The notes below the pieces were generated by a model that was not told the origin of the DNA, did not search any database, and worked only from the letters and a program-made list of their open reading frames with translations. A stretch of 64,000 nucleotides of DNA from an uncultured Nioella sp. (GTDB taxonomy: Bacteria > Pseudomonadota > Alphaproteobacteria > Rhodobacterales > Rhodobacteraceae): the NCBI GenBank assembly GCA_947495575.1, contig CANLZL010000004.1, positions 1-64,000 on the forward strand, given 5' to 3'. Of this stretch, positions 7,455 through 16,471 are shown piece after piece; position 1 is the stretch's first letter; each line of letters opens with the position of its first letter. A program made the position numbers and the translations under genes.

Positions 7455-7823
7455 CTGATCCGAAGCTCTTACTAGTGGTGTCTTGGCTCAGGATGATCCA
7501 GTTCCGGTGGCGTTTCAACAGGGGCGTTGGATAGTTGAAAGGACGCTGGGTATTTCCGGCATGAAATCTGCCGAGAGGGGGCCGCCCGAATGGGCTGGCG
7601 ATTTTGAAAGGCCAACGCTAGCGAACTGGTCGGGGAGGGGCTTGGTTGAGATAAACTGCTTCCCTCAGAGGTCAGATCGCCATCCTGCGGTCTGGCGAGT
7701 CTGCCGATTGTGCTCGTGTAATGGATTGAGGGACGCATAGACCCGCGGGGTGGGGCGTGAAACGCGCCGCCCCATGGGGCGGGTCGGCGCGGCCCGGCGG
7801 TGCCGGGCAAGAACATGGACGGG
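7455..7823. other. Long intergenic stretch, no confident gene
   Basis: These 369 bases lie between the rimO stop and the cytochrome c start. A minus-strand frame of 130 codons crosses the region, but its proline/serine-rich sequence shows no domain and it runs into rimO, so I do not call it. The part near rimO (about 7740-7810) is very G+C rich and holds a short hairpin GCCCGG/CCGGGC at 7793-7809 without a T-run. The stretch may contain the cytochrome promoter and possibly a structured RNA; neither is shown. Confidence 0.5.
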
Positions 7824-9185
7824 TCAGTCCAAGCGCCCCCATAAATCATACTCACTTGCTTCATCTACCTCTACGCTGACCATATCGCCGGGCGACAACT
7901 CCTCAAACCCCTCATCGATAAACAGGTTCCCGTCGATCTCGGGGGCGTCGGCCTTGGTGCGGCAGGTGGCGCCTTCTTCGTCGACCTCATCTACGATTAC
8001 CTCGATGCGGGTCCCGACCTTAGCGGCCAGTTTCGCCTCGGAAATGGCCTGCGATTTCTCCATGAAGCGGTGGAAACGCTCGGCCTTCACCTCATCTGCC
8101 ACGTGATCGGGTAGGGCGTTCGATCGCGCGCCTGCGACGTTTTCATATTGGAAGCAGCCAACGCGATCCAGTTGCGCCTCGTCCAGCCAATCCAAGAGGG
8201 TCTGAAACTCCTCCTCCGTCTCACCGGGATAGCCGACGATGAAGGTGGAGCGCAGGGTGATATCGGGGCAATCCGCGCGCCATGCGGCGATTTCATCCAG
8301 CGTGCGCGCGGCGGCGGCGGGGCGGGCCATCCGGCGCAGAGTATCGGGGTGGGCGTGTTGGAAGGGAATGTCCAGATAGGGCAGGATCAGCCCCTCGGCC
8401 ATCGCCGAAATCATCTCGCGCACATGCGGGTAGGGGTAGACGTAATGCATCCGCACCCAGGCCCCCAAAGACCCAAGATCGCGGGCCAAAGGGAGGATCG
8501 GGAATTTCTCGTCGCGGCCCTTCCAGTCGGTGCCATAGGCGGAGGTGTCCTGAGAGATCACCAGCAGCTCCTTGACCCCGGCCGCAACCAGTTTTTCGGC
8601 CTCTCGCATCACTGCCTTGTGGGGGCGAGAGGTGAGCAGCCCGCGCATATCGGGGATGATGCAGAATTTGCATTTGTGGTTACACCCCTCCGAGATCTTC
8701 AGATAGCTGTAATGGCGCGGTGTGAGCGAGACGCCGGAGGCGGGCAAGAGGTCGACATAAGGATCGGGGCTGGGCGGTACCGCGTCATGAACGGCATCGA
8801 GTACCTGTTCATATTGATGTGGGCCCGTGACGGCCAGAACAGTGGGATGGGTGCCGGTGATGGTCTCAGGCTCGGCCCCCATGCAGCCAGTGACGATAAC
8901 CTTGCCGTTTTCGCGCAAGGCTTCACCAATGGCCTCAAGGCTCTCCATCTTGGCCGAATCTAGAAACCCGCAGGTGTTGACGATCACCGCCTCGGCCCCG
9001 GTGTAGTCGGGGCTGATCGCATAACCCTCGGCGCGCAGCCGCGTCAGGATACGTTCGCTATCGACCAATGCTTTGGGGCAGCCAAGCGAGACCATGCCAA
9101 TTGTCGGCTGGCCGGGGCGGGGCGCGTCGGTGATGCGCGCCTTTGGCGCGAGGTCGGGGCGGAGATTGGGCGGGTTCTGGGTCAT
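7824..9185 (-). CDS. rimO: Ribosomal protein S12 methylthiotransferase RimO
   Basis: A 453-residue radical-SAM methylthiotransferase that adds a methylthio group to the conserved aspartate of ribosomal protein S12. The N-terminal MTTase domain has the auxiliary-cluster cysteines C36 ([13 protein letters not shown]), C72 (NTCGF) and C101 (TGCMG). The radical-SAM cluster motif is C168-x3-C172-x2-C175 ([10 protein letters not shown]). A C-terminal TRAM-like domain is present ([17 protein letters not shown] onward). [12 protein letters not shown] distinguishes RimO from the tRNA enzyme MiaB. The length is normal for the family. Confidence 0.97.
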   Translation of the reverse strand: MTQNPPNLRPDLAPKARITDAPRPGQPTIGMVSLGCPKALVDSERILTRLRAEGYAISPDYTGAEAVIVNTCGFLDSAKMESLEAIGEALRENGKVIVTGCMGAEPETITGTHPTVLAVTGPHQYEQVLDAVHDAVPPSPDPYVDLLPASGVSLTPRHYSYLKISEGCNHKCKFCIIPDMRGLLTSRPHKAVMREAEKLVAAGVKELLVISQDTSAYGTDWKGRDEKFPILPLARDLGSLGAWVRMHYVYPYPHVREMISAMAEGLILPYLDIPFQHAHPDTLRRMARPAAAARTLDEIAAWRADCPDITLRSTFIVGYPGETEEEFQTLLDWLDEAQLDRVGCFQYENVAGARSNALPDHVADEVKAERFHRFMEKSQAISEAKLAAKVGTRIEVIVDEVDEEGATCRTKADAPEIDGNLFIDEGFEELSPGDMVSVEVDEASEYDLWGRLD

Positions 9186-9349
9186 GGCCCTGCCTATAGG
9201 CGAGGCAGCGCCAGGGGGGAAGACAAAGCTTCATTCATCGCCAAGGCGGCGTTGGATGTGCCCGGCGCGGTGGCCGCTGTCATTGTGTGTAAAATGATGA
9301 ACGCGCGATCGAAGCCGCGCGGATGTGCGGCGAGGCTTCGGGAGTTCAT

Positions 9350-10378
9350 CTATTCATTCTGCGTGTACCGCCCAAAACGAGCACGGCCGAACATCCGTCT
9401 GTGCTCTGCCGGGGTCAGGCCCGTGCGGCGTTTGAAAAGTCGGCGAAAGGAAGCGGTGTCGGAATACCCAACTTCTTCTGCGATGTCGGCAACGGCGGTT
9501 TCGGAGGCTTCCAGCATTTGCCGGGCTTCCTCGATCCTGAGGGCCTGAACATATTCCAAAGGCGTTTGGCCGGTTGCCTTGCGAAACCGGCGGGCAAAGC
9601 TGGTGGGGGACAGGCCGGTGACGGCGGCCATTTCGGCCACGGGTGTATCCCTGCGATAGTGATTGGCGATCCAAACTTGGGCTGCATCAACGGCCTTGTC
9701 GCCATGAGGCGTAGCGCGCAGGGTTGAGGCATAGGGGGCCTGAAGCTCTCCTCTGTCTGCCATTAGCCAAACTTTCGCAGTATGGGCCGCGCGCTGGGCG
9801 CCGCCGTAATTGGCAATCAGGAATAGCGCCAGTTCCTGCCAGCCGGTGGTGCCGCCTGAAGTGACCACCCCCTGATCGGCGCGGGAAAAACACAGGCCCA
9901 AATCAAGGCGCAGGCGCACATTTGGGTAGTGCCAGCGAAAGAGATCCTCGAACGCCCAATGGGTAGTCGCCTCGATCCCGTCCAAGAGGCCAATCTCGGC
10001 CAGATAGATCGCGCCGGAACATGCCGAAACGATGCGCGTGCCCTGATCGGCCTGATCACGCAGCCAAGGCAGGGCAGGGTGGTCGTCCGGGTTTAGGCGC
10101 TCAAAGGGAGAGAGGGTAAGGCCGGGGACAATAATGATGTCGGGCCGGTCGGTGGTTTCAAAGGTCAGATCGGGCAGGATGGTCAGACCGCTGGATTGCT
10201 GGTTCGGGCCGTGGGGCGGGCCGATCAATTTGACATCAAAGATCGGAGCGGGGTCTTCGCCTGTCACCAAGAATTGCCAATCCCGGCCCGCCGCCATGAG
10301 CGTATCATAGAGACCCGACACGCTTGAGGCGCTGGCCTCGGTCGGTGCAACGAGAAACACGATTGTAGGGTCAGGCAT
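9350..10378 (-). CDS. GlxA-type AraC-family transcriptional regulator
   Basis: A 342-residue regulator. An N-terminal DJ-1/PfpI-like domain (about 1-185) includes VSACSGAIYLAEIGLLDG with the nucleophile-elbow cysteine. It is joined to a C-terminal AraC double helix-turn-helix (about 215-320: VAEMAAVTGLSPTSFARRF and VADIAEEVGYSDTASFRRLF). This is the layout of GlxA regulators that respond to small nitrogen compounds such as glycine betaine or carnitine in some bacteria. No target operon is adjacent. The start at 10378 is chosen because AAAGG lies seven bases upstream; ATG 10384 is too close to it. Confidence 0.9.
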   Translation of the reverse strand: MPDPTIVFLVAPTEASASSVSGLYDTLMAAGRDWQFLVTGEDPAPIFDVKLIGPPHGPNQQSSGLTILPDLTFETTDRPDIIIVPGLTLSPFERLNPDDHPALPWLRDQADQGTRIVSACSGAIYLAEIGLLDGIEATTHWAFEDLFRWHYPNVRLRLDLGLCFSRADQGVVTSGGTTGWQELALFLIANYGGAQRAAHTAKVWLMADRGELQAPYASTLRATPHGDKAVDAAQVWIANHYRRDTPVAEMAAVTGLSPTSFARRFRKATGQTPLEYVQALRIEEARQMLEASETAVADIAEEVGYSDTASFRRLFKRRTGLTPAEHRRMFGRARFGRYTQNE

Positions 10379-10719
10379 TGCCATACCTTTCAAATGATCC
10401 TTCCTGCCAAAATCATCAGCCTTGAGATGCCTGTTTGGCAAGCGCTGGTGGTGAATCTGCCCCTGTTTGGCGCGAAATGCCCCTCACCCCATCACAAGCT
10501 GTGCCGGTAGTTTGGAGCAGTCGCCGATTGGAGGGCCATCTGGATGCTGAACCTATTGACCAAAATCTTGTGTAGCTTTGGAAGCCCAAGCCAACCCCTG
10601 AAGCCACGCAAAAACAAGTGCCAGATTGCCGAACGGGCTTGGGAGAACGTCACCTATATCGGGCCGGGCGGGCCGGTTATTCGCCCGCGCGCCTGATCTG
10701 GTCTGGCTTATCGGAGCGT
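10379..10719. other. Intergenic stretch without recognised features
   Basis: These 341 bases separate the start of the GlxA-type regulator from the end of the SDR gene. Frames here are short, lack sensible composition and overlap neighbouring genes. I see no tRNA, strong terminator or repeat. A G+C-rich patch near 10660-10690 might fold weakly at the end of the SDR transcript. Confidence 0.5.
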
Positions 10720-11493
10720 TTACTTCTGGAAGCTTTCGATCATGCGCAAAACCATGCGATAGGGCAATAGGGGCACCAGCCATTGCAGTTGGATGCGGCG
10801 GGAGGGCTCGTTCACCGCGCGCAGCCGGCCCGCCAGCATGGCGTCATATCCGTATTTTGCAACACTTTGCGGGCTGGCGCCGTTGACCCGGGATATATTG
10901 GTCCCTTCAAGCCCGGCTGTGGCGACAAACTCCGTCTCAACCAAACCCGGTTCCAATGCGGTCGACGTCACGCCACGGTCGCGCATTTCCTGATCGATCG
11001 CCTGGCTGAATGAGCTGACGAAGGCCTTGGTCGCGTAATAGGTCGCCTGAAACGGGCCGGGTACATATGAGGCTGTGGAACTGACCTGCAGCATCTTGCC
11101 CTGGCCGCGCGCCAGCATTTTGCTGCCGAAGTGATGGGACAAAGTGACAAGTGCCCGGACATTGAGGTCGATCATGGCCAGGTCGCTGGCGATATCGCGC
11201 TCGATAAACATGCCCTGACCGCCAAAGCCGGCATTATTGATCAAAACATCGATGTCGACGCCAAGCGCATCGACCCTTTCGATCAAGGCCTCGGCCCCAC
11301 CTGATGCGCCGAGGTCAAGTGCGATGACATGCACGGTCACGTCGTACCGGTTTTCAATTTCGCCCTTCAGAGCCTTAAGTTCCGCCTCTCGCCGTGCGGT
11401 GATCACAAGGTCGCCGCCGCGGGCAGCGTGGTAGCGGGCAAATTCGCGACCGATACCAGAGGAGGCACCGGTGATAAGAGCCGTATTGGGCAT
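10720..11493 (-). CDS. SDR-family oxidoreductase
   Basis: A 257-residue short-chain dehydrogenase/reductase. The nucleotide-binding TGASSGIG is at residues about 8-15, the NNAG motif near 88, and the active-site Ser followed by YYATKAF (Tyr-x3-Lys) near 150. RREAEL after the second strand hints at NADP preference. The start at 11493 begins MPNTALITGASSG; the longer frame would run into the operator. It is divergent from a TetR regulator with two identical operators between them, so repression by that regulator is very likely. The substrate is unknown. Confidence 0.92.
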   Translation of the reverse strand: MPNTALITGASSGIGREFARYHAARGGDLVITARREAELKALKGEIENRYDVTVHVIALDLGASGGAEALIERVDALGVDIDVLINNAGFGGQGMFIERDIASDLAMIDLNVRALVTLSHHFGSKMLARGQGKMLQVSSTASYVPGPFQATYYATKAFVSSFSQAIDQEMRDRGVTSTALEPGLVETEFVATAGLEGTNISRVNGASPQSVAKYGYDAMLAGRLRAVNEPSRRIQLQWLVPLLPYRMVLRMIESFQK

Positions 11494-11507
11494 TGGGTTA
11501 ATCCTTT

Positions 11508-11525
11508 TGTCAACGCTTGTTGACA
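11508..11525. promoter_or_regulatory. Probable TetR operator, copy 1
   Basis: TGTCAACGCTTGTTGACA is an imperfect palindrome with six-base arms TGTCAA/TTGACA around CGCTTG. It lies just before the SDR start. An identical 18-mer is at 11551-11568. The placement between divergent TetR and SDR genes makes it the likely binding site of that TetR protein. Confidence 0.85.
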
Positions 11526-11550
11526 TTCATATGGACGCCGCCGCCTGTTT

Positions 11551-11568
11551 TGTCAACGCTTGTTGACA
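11551..11568. promoter_or_regulatory. Probable TetR operator, copy 2
   Basis: An exact second copy of TGTCAACGCTTGTTGACA, 43 bases (about four helical turns) from the first and 31 bases before the tetR start. It is placed to let the regulator control its own promoter. Confidence 0.85.
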
Positions 11569-11598
11569 AAATTCTCTGACCCTATAGGTCTGTTGGAT

Positions 11599-12162
11599 AT
11601 GAAGAAGTCTGACATCACACGAGAAAAACTATTGCTGGCGGCGCGCGATGCCTTTTGGACCCGCGGCTATTCCAACGTTTCCTTGCGTGAAATCAGCGCT
11701 GCGGCGGGCGTGGATGTCGCCCTCATCTCTCGTTACTTCGGCAGCAAGCAGGGTCTGTTCGAGGCCAGCCTGGACGGGGCATTCTATTCAGAGGATGTGG
11801 CCTTGTCGGAGGATTGGTTGAATACGACGGCGCGGCTGATCTCACAGCCGGTCGATCCACAGGGTGGCGTCGTGCCTGACCCGATCCGCCTGCTGTTGAG
11901 TAATGCCGCGGACCCTGAGGTTGGCCCGCTGATCCGGGCGCAATTCGAGGCCGAGTTTGTCAGCTGGCTGTGTGAAAAACTGACCGGGGAGCATATCCGG
12001 GAACGCGCCGCCCTGTTCGCGGCGGCGCTTTTGGGGCTCGTTCTGGCGCGCAAGGCGCTGGGGCTGCGCGGCATGGCGGATGCCACACCCGATGAAATCT
12101 ACCGCCAGAGCCATTACATGTTGAAGGCGGCCCTGATTTATCCAGGGTCGGATGAGGATTGA
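11599..12162 (+). CDS. TetR/AcrR-family transcriptional regulator
   Basis: A 187-residue regulator. The N-terminal helix-turn-helix (about 5-50) reads TREKLLLAARDAFWTRGYSN, then SLREISAAAGVDVALISRYFGSKQGLFEA, a textbook TetR DNA-binding domain. The C-terminal helical domain (60-187) would bind an effector; it resembles the TetR C-terminal group with ERAALFAAALLGLVLARKALGL. The ATG at 11599 avoids starting inside the second operator. It probably represses the divergent SDR gene and itself. Confidence 0.93.
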   Translation: MKKSDITREKLLLAARDAFWTRGYSNVSLREISAAAGVDVALISRYFGSKQGLFEASLDGAFYSEDVALSEDWLNTTARLISQPVDPQGGVVPDPIRLLLSNAADPEVGPLIRAQFEAEFVSWLCEKLTGEHIRERAALFAAALLGLVLARKALGLRGMADATPDEIYRQSHYMLKAALIYPGSDED

Positions 12163-12220
12163 TGCAGGCCGCAGCAGCCTGTGATATATTTTGAACGATT
12201 TTCCAGGGACGGGATTCGAG

Positions 12221-12526
12221 ATGGCTGAGAGTGACGACGACAAATTCATGGGCCGCATTGAGGGCGAGCAGTTTGAGGCCGAAGAGGACAGCCTGTTGAT
12301 GCGGCTGGTCTTTATGGTGCTGATCGCAATCATGATTTCCCTGGCGCAAACGGTTCTGGGCGTGGCCACGGTGATTCAGTTCATCATCATGATCGTGAAC
12401 AAGAACCAGCCGAATCCGCGTTTGGCGGAATTTGGCACCGATCTGGGGATCTGGATTGCCAAGGCCGCGCGTTATCAGACGGCGGCCAGCAATGTGAAGC
12501 CCTGGCCCTGGACAGAACTGGACTGA
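12221..12526 (+). CDS. DUF4389 membrane protein
   Basis: A 101-residue protein of the DUF4389 family. An acidic N-terminus (residues 1-30) precedes a hydrophobic hairpin or long helix (about 31-65: LVFMVLIAIMISLAQTVLGV and VIQFIIMIV). The family signature NKNQPNPRLAEFGTDLGIWI follows, and the C-terminus is soluble. The start at 12221 has AGGGACGGGA upstream. It is downstream of tetR by 58 bases, and a link to the SDR/TetR pair is possible but not shown. The function is unknown. Confidence 0.8.
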   Translation: MAESDDDKFMGRIEGEQFEAEEDSLLMRLVFMVLIAIMISLAQTVLGVATVIQFIIMIVNKNQPNPRLAEFGTDLGIWIAKAARYQTAASNVKPWPWTELD

Positions 12527-12599
12527 TCTCGGTCGAGGACGCTCCCCTGCCGCTGATGCGGCGGTGTCGCCCCACCCGCCCTCCCGTAAATCCTGGGAC

Positions 12600-12640
12600 A
12601 ACCGGCTTGCGGGGCTTTGCCGGTTGATTGCAGTTTTTCG
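12600..12640 (+). terminator. Possible weak terminator after the DUF4389 gene
   Basis: A seven-base stem AACCGGC/GCCGGTT (12600-12606 with 12619-12625) is followed a few bases later by TTTTTCGTTTT (12634 onward). The T-run does not abut the stem, so this is a weak call. Confidence 0.4.
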
Positions 12641-12706
12641 TTTTGGGCTGTTGCCGGTTCATAACGCGGGCTAGTCTTTCCAAAAGAAATTGGGGAGGGC
12701 GGCCCG

Positions 12707-14671
12707 ATGCGGTGGATTTTTCGAAGTGTCATTCTTGTATTGATCCTGATCGCAATTGCGGTCGGGGGATTGTTCGTTGTGCCAACGGACCGGATTGCCG
12801 CCATTGCCAGCACGCAATTTGAACGCGCCACGGGCCGGGACCTGGTGATTTCGGGCGAGGTCCGCCCGTCGATTTTTCCCATGCTGGGCGTGCGCATTGG
12901 TGGCGTGGAAATCAGCAACCCGGATTGGGTTGCTGATGGCCCGATGATCCGGGCGGACCGGCTGAATGTGGGGGTTGATTTCTGGTCACTGCTGCGCGGG
13001 AACGTGCGGGTTGATGAGTTTCAGATCGTTTCGCCCGAGATTGTGCTGGTGCAGCGCGCGGATGGCGTCGCGAGTTGGGACTTTGCCAATGCGGCCCCTG
13101 AGACGGATATCGAGGCGGCCACGGAAGATTCAGGTGGCCCTTTGAGCGCTTTCAGCCTTGATTTGGCAGAAATTTCCTCGGGTCGCCTGCTTTATCGGGA
13201 CGAGGCTGGAGATGCCGCTTACCAATTGAGCGACATCACTATGCAGCTGCGCTTTCCAGGCGCAGAAGAGGCGGCCACGCTGGAAGGGGAAGTGACGATA
13301 AACGGTGCCAGCCTGGAGATTGAAGCGCTGATTGATGGGGTGGGCCCGATGCTTGAAGGGGCGCTTCGCCCTGTTGTGATCGCATTGCGATGGTCGGGCG
13401 GCGAACTGGGCTATGACGGTCAATTGGGACTGTCGCCAGTGGGGGCCGAGGGCCGGTTTGCCTTTGAGGCAACCGATTTGGGCCCGTTGATGAGCCTTGC
13501 GGGGCAGCTGGCGCCGGATCTGCCGCAGGGGCTTGGCCGGGATCGGATTGCAGCCGAAGGGGACCTGACCTATGCCAGCGAAGGAACACTGCATTTGCGT
13601 GGCGGTCAGTTTGCCTTTGATGGCAATAGTTTGGCTGGAGATATCGACATTCTTCCCGGTGACAACCGGCCAATGGTGAGGGCGCGGTTGCAGGGCGGGA
13701 TGCTGGACCTGTCGGGGCTGACCGCCGGAGACGGTGACAGCGCGGGAAGTGGCGACAGCGAAGGATGGTCTCGCTCACCGATCGATGTGTCGGGGCTGTT
13801 TGCCGTTGATGCCGAGGCCGCGCTTGGCGTCAGCGGCCTTGATCTGGGACTTGCCACCTTTGGGGCGGTCGATATTCGGGCCGGTCTGGAGAATGGTCGT
13901 CTTGTTCTGAACCTGCGTCAGGTCGAGGCCTATGGCGGCTCTGTCACGGGGCAATATATCGTGAATGGCCGGGGTGGTCTGTCGATGCGGGCCGCAATGA
14001 ACATAGCGGGCGTGCAGCTGGCGCCGCTGCTGACAGAACTTGCCGATTTTGACCGCTTGGAGGGCACGGGCACCGGAGCGATTGATCTGCTTATGGTGGG
14101 CGATTCCGTGCATGCCCTGATGAATTCGATGTCCGGTAGCGGCCAGATCGAATTTGGGCAAGGGGCCATTCTGGGCCTGGATATCTGGGGCATGATCCGA
14201 ACCATGGACACTTCGTTTCGCGGAGAGGGCGCGCGGACGGTCTATGACCAGATTGCTGCCAGCTTCACGGCCAGTGACGGCGTCATCCGCAATGAAGACT
14301 TGGCGATGACAGCACCGCTGGGACAAGTCACCGGTGAAGGTACCGTTGGCATGGGGCAACGTGTGCTGGATTACCAAATTCTGCCTCAGGTTGTGACAGG
14401 AGGGGACGGGGCCGGGGTGCGCGTTCCGCTTGAAATCACCGGGTCTTGGAGCAATTTGCGCTATCGGTTGGACCTTGAGGCGCTGGCACGCCAAGAGTTG
14501 GCGGACGAGATCGAAGCCTTGGAAGAACAGGCGACAGATGCCGTAGCCGACGCTTTGGGCGTCGAAGTGGACGAGGGTCAGAGCCTCGAAGAGGCCGCCA
14601 CGGAGACGTTGGAAGAGCGGTTGCGCGACGAGGCGGCGAGCCAATTGCAGCGCCTGTTAGGAGGCAATTGA
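12707..14671 (+). CDS. AsmA-family protein
   Basis: A 654-residue AsmA/TamB-type protein. It has one N-terminal membrane helix (about 5-25, IFRSVILVLILIAIAVGGL), then an N-terminal AsmA domain containing FERATGRDLVISGEVRPS and ISNPDWV. A long beta-rich middle is followed by the conserved AsmA_2 region (LEGTGTGAIDLLM, FGQGAILGLDIWGMIRTM). The C-terminus is a charged helical tail. Members form periplasm-spanning lipid-transfer grooves and affect outer-membrane assembly. Its TGA overlaps the start of the lytic transglycosylase (TGATG), so the two are coupled. Confidence 0.93.
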   Translation: MRWIFRSVILVLILIAIAVGGLFVVPTDRIAAIASTQFERATGRDLVISGEVRPSIFPMLGVRIGGVEISNPDWVADGPMIRADRLNVGVDFWSLLRGNVRVDEFQIVSPEIVLVQRADGVASWDFANAAPETDIEAATEDSGGPLSAFSLDLAEISSGRLLYRDEAGDAAYQLSDITMQLRFPGAEEAATLEGEVTINGASLEIEALIDGVGPMLEGALRPVVIALRWSGGELGYDGQLGLSPVGAEGRFAFEATDLGPLMSLAGQLAPDLPQGLGRDRIAAEGDLTYASEGTLHLRGGQFAFDGNSLAGDIDILPGDNRPMVRARLQGGMLDLSGLTAGDGDSAGSGDSEGWSRSPIDVSGLFAVDAEAALGVSGLDLGLATFGAVDIRAGLENGRLVLNLRQVEAYGGSVTGQYIVNGRGGLSMRAAMNIAGVQLAPLLTELADFDRLEGTGTGAIDLLMVGDSVHALMNSMSGSGQIEFGQGAILGLDIWGMIRTMDTSFRGEGARTVYDQIAASFTASDGVIRNEDLAMTAPLGQVTGEGTVGMGQRVLDYQILPQVVTGGDGAGVRVPLEITGSWSNLRYRLDLEALARQELADEIEALEEQATDAVADALGVEVDEGQSLEEAATETLEERLRDEAASQLQRLLGGN

Positions 14672-15156
14672 TGCGGATCCTGTTGCTGCTGGTGATGGTT
14701 TTGGGATTGGCGGCCTGTGGCGGTGGCCGCTCGGATGGCGGTCAGTCGGCCTCTGATCCGCCCCTTTACCCAAATGAGACACCGGCGCTGCGAGCGTTGA
14801 TCAATGATTATGCCGCGTTTTACGATGTGCCGGCACCATTGATTCACCGGGTGATTGACCGGGAAAGCGATTATCGGGTGGATGCCCGCAATGGGCCCTA
14901 TTGGGGGCTGATGCAGATGTTGCCGGAAACCGCCCGCACAATGGGGCATCGGGGACCGCCTTCTGAGCTGTTGGATCCGGATATTCATCTGCGTTACGCG
15001 GTGAAATATCTGCGTGGGGCATGGCTCTTGTCGGATGGCGATTATGACACGGCGGTGATGTGGTATGCGCGCGGGTATTACTACGAGGCGCGGGATCGCT
15101 GCATGTTGGTGGAGACCGGATTGCGCCACAGCGAAGTGGCGCGGCATTGCCGTTAG
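14671..15156 (+). CDS. Lipoprotein lytic transglycosylase (SLT domain)
   Basis: A 161-residue protein. A lipoprotein signal ends at the cysteine in LGLAAC (about residue 16), so it is lipid-anchored. The SLT domain fills the rest, with the catalytic Glu in VIDRESDYRV (about E67), WGLMQMLPETA and the final helix with WYARGYYYE in place of the usual AYNAG. The start ATG 14671 overlaps the asmA stop and has GGAGG at 14660-14664. The coupling to an AsmA protein suggests joint work on the envelope. Confidence 0.88.
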   Translation: MRILLLLVMVLGLAACGGGRSDGGQSASDPPLYPNETPALRALINDYAAFYDVPAPLIHRVIDRESDYRVDARNGPYWGLMQMLPETARTMGHRGPPSELLDPDIHLRYAVKYLRGAWLLSDGDYDTAVMWYARGYYYEARDRCMLVETGLRHSEVARHCR

Positions 15157-15165
15157 GCGACCCCG

Positions 15166-16020
15166 CTATTTCCAGTTAAGGCCATCCAGCCAATCAATGA
15201 TTGCGCGCATTCGGGCGTGATCGGCTTGAGCCTTGGGTACGACCACCCATAATTCCCGTTCTGGCAAAGGCGGCAGGTCGGGGCGGTCAACGGCGACAAG
15301 CCCATTCATGTCGCGGGCCAGAACTTGCGGCAGGATCGCTGTGCCCAACCCGGCATGCGCCGCTTTGGCAGCGGCCATTGCATCGCTGACGGTCAGTGTA
15401 CTTTTTCCCGGCAGGCCTATTTCGGCCAGCCAGGTCGATTGTGGCAGCGGTGTCATGTCGGCCGTGTCAAAACAGATCCAGCCCTCATCTGTGCCGGCGG
15501 CGCTGCGATACAGCCCCATCGATAATGTGGCCAATTTGCGGATCAAAAGGGATTGCCCGCCTGTATCCGGGCGCGCGAGGCGCAGGGCGACATCGGCCTC
15601 TTGCATCTGGAGATCGAGCCGACGGGAGGCGGATAGAAGATGCAGGTGCAAGTCTGGATGGGCGTTGCGGAGTACTGGGAGTGCAGGGATGAGCAAATGA
15701 TCAACGATCCAAGGGACCGTGGTCAGGCGCAGTGTGCCGGTGACACGGCCGGTGAGGTGGGCCATGTCGTCTGACATGGCCTGACAGGAAACCTCCATCT
15801 CGGATGCGCGCTGCGCCAGGCGCTGACCTAGCTCTGTGAGCGTGACGCGATTGCCCGGACCCTTAGCGGTCAGTGGCGCATCCAGTTGAGCCGACAGCAC
15901 AGCCAGGCGGCGCGCGACGGTTGTTTCATCGATCCGCAGCTGGCGGGCCGCGCTTGCGAAGCTTTGGCCTCGTGCCATGGCGAGCAAGATGCGGAGATCA
16001 TCCCAGTTTAAGTCCTGCAT
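15166..16020 (-). CDS. LysR-family transcriptional regulator
   Basis: A 284-residue regulator. The N-terminal winged helix-turn-helix (about 3-62) contains DDLRILLAMARGQSFASAARQLRIDETTVARRLAVL, and a periplasmic-binding-type effector domain follows (about 90-284). It is divergent from the YCII gene, with 91 bases between the starts, the usual layout for LysR control of a neighbour. Effector and regulon are unknown. Confidence 0.92.
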   Translation of the reverse strand: MQDLNWDDLRILLAMARGQSFASAARQLRIDETTVARRLAVLSAQLDAPLTAKGPGNRVTLTELGQRLAQRASEMEVSCQAMSDDMAHLTGRVTGTLRLTTVPWIVDHLLIPALPVLRNAHPDLHLHLLSASRRLDLQMQEADVALRLARPDTGGQSLLIRKLATLSMGLYRSAAGTDEGWICFDTADMTPLPQSTWLAEIGLPGKSTLTVSDAMAAAKAAHAGLGTAILPQVLARDMNGLVAVDRPDLPPLPERELWVVVPKAQADHARMRAIIDWLDGLNWK

Positions 16021-16111
16021 TGATGCAGCTTAGATCGGCAAGTTTATCCATTCAACTGGCAAAAGTGCAGGTTCAGAAATGAAAAGGCGTTCTGAACTTG
16101 GAGTTATCACA

Positions 16112-16408
16112 ATGAAATATATAGTGCTGTTCACGGATAATCCGGCTGCGGCGGCCGACATTAGGGCCCAAATCATGCCCCGGCATCTGGCCTATTTGGA
16201 GGCTCATGGCACGACTATACTGGCTGCAGGTCCGTTGCGGACCGAGGCAGGGGCAGGCGCCGGCGGGTTATGGCTGGTCGAGGCGGAGACGGTTGCCGAG
16301 GTCGAGGAGTTGATCCGGGGCGACCCGTTTTGGCCATCGGGCCTGCGCCATTCGCATCAGGTGTTGGAATGGCGTCAGGTTTTTCTGGACGGAGAGCGTC
16401 AGATCTGA
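16112..16408 (+). CDS. YciI-family protein (YCII domain), second copy
   Basis: A 98-residue YCII-domain protein that starts MKYIVLFTDNP. It has a conserved His in MPRHLAYLEAHG, AAGPLRTEAG and RGDPFWPSGL (family DPF motif). The ATG at 16112 begins on the conserved first strand; the longer frame adds eleven residues of LysR promoter sequence. It lies divergent from the LysR gene and is probably its target. Confidence 0.82.
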   Translation: MKYIVLFTDNPAAAADIRAQIMPRHLAYLEAHGTTILAAGPLRTEAGAGAGGLWLVEAETVAEVEELIRGDPFWPSGLRHSHQVLEWRQVFLDGERQI

Positions 16409-16471
16409 CCAGACGGGTGACGCTGTTTGACCTGACGGTCAAAGGCGCCCCACCCGCCGTCCCGATTGTGC

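Noticed and set aside
7660-7720. Possible SRP (4.5S) or 6S RNA on the minus strand
   Set aside because: A GGGAAGCAG stretch recalls the SRP RNA loop, but the GNRA tetraloop and the paired arms are absent, and no 6S-like long bulged helix is evident.
7472-7864. 130-codon minus-strand frame between cytochrome c and rimO
   Set aside because: Low-complexity Pro/Ser/Arg sequence without any domain; it overlaps the 3' end of rimO and has no ribosome site.
10553-10783. 76-codon minus-strand frame upstream of the GlxA regulator
   Set aside because: It overlaps the SDR gene end and has no recognisable composition or ribosome site.
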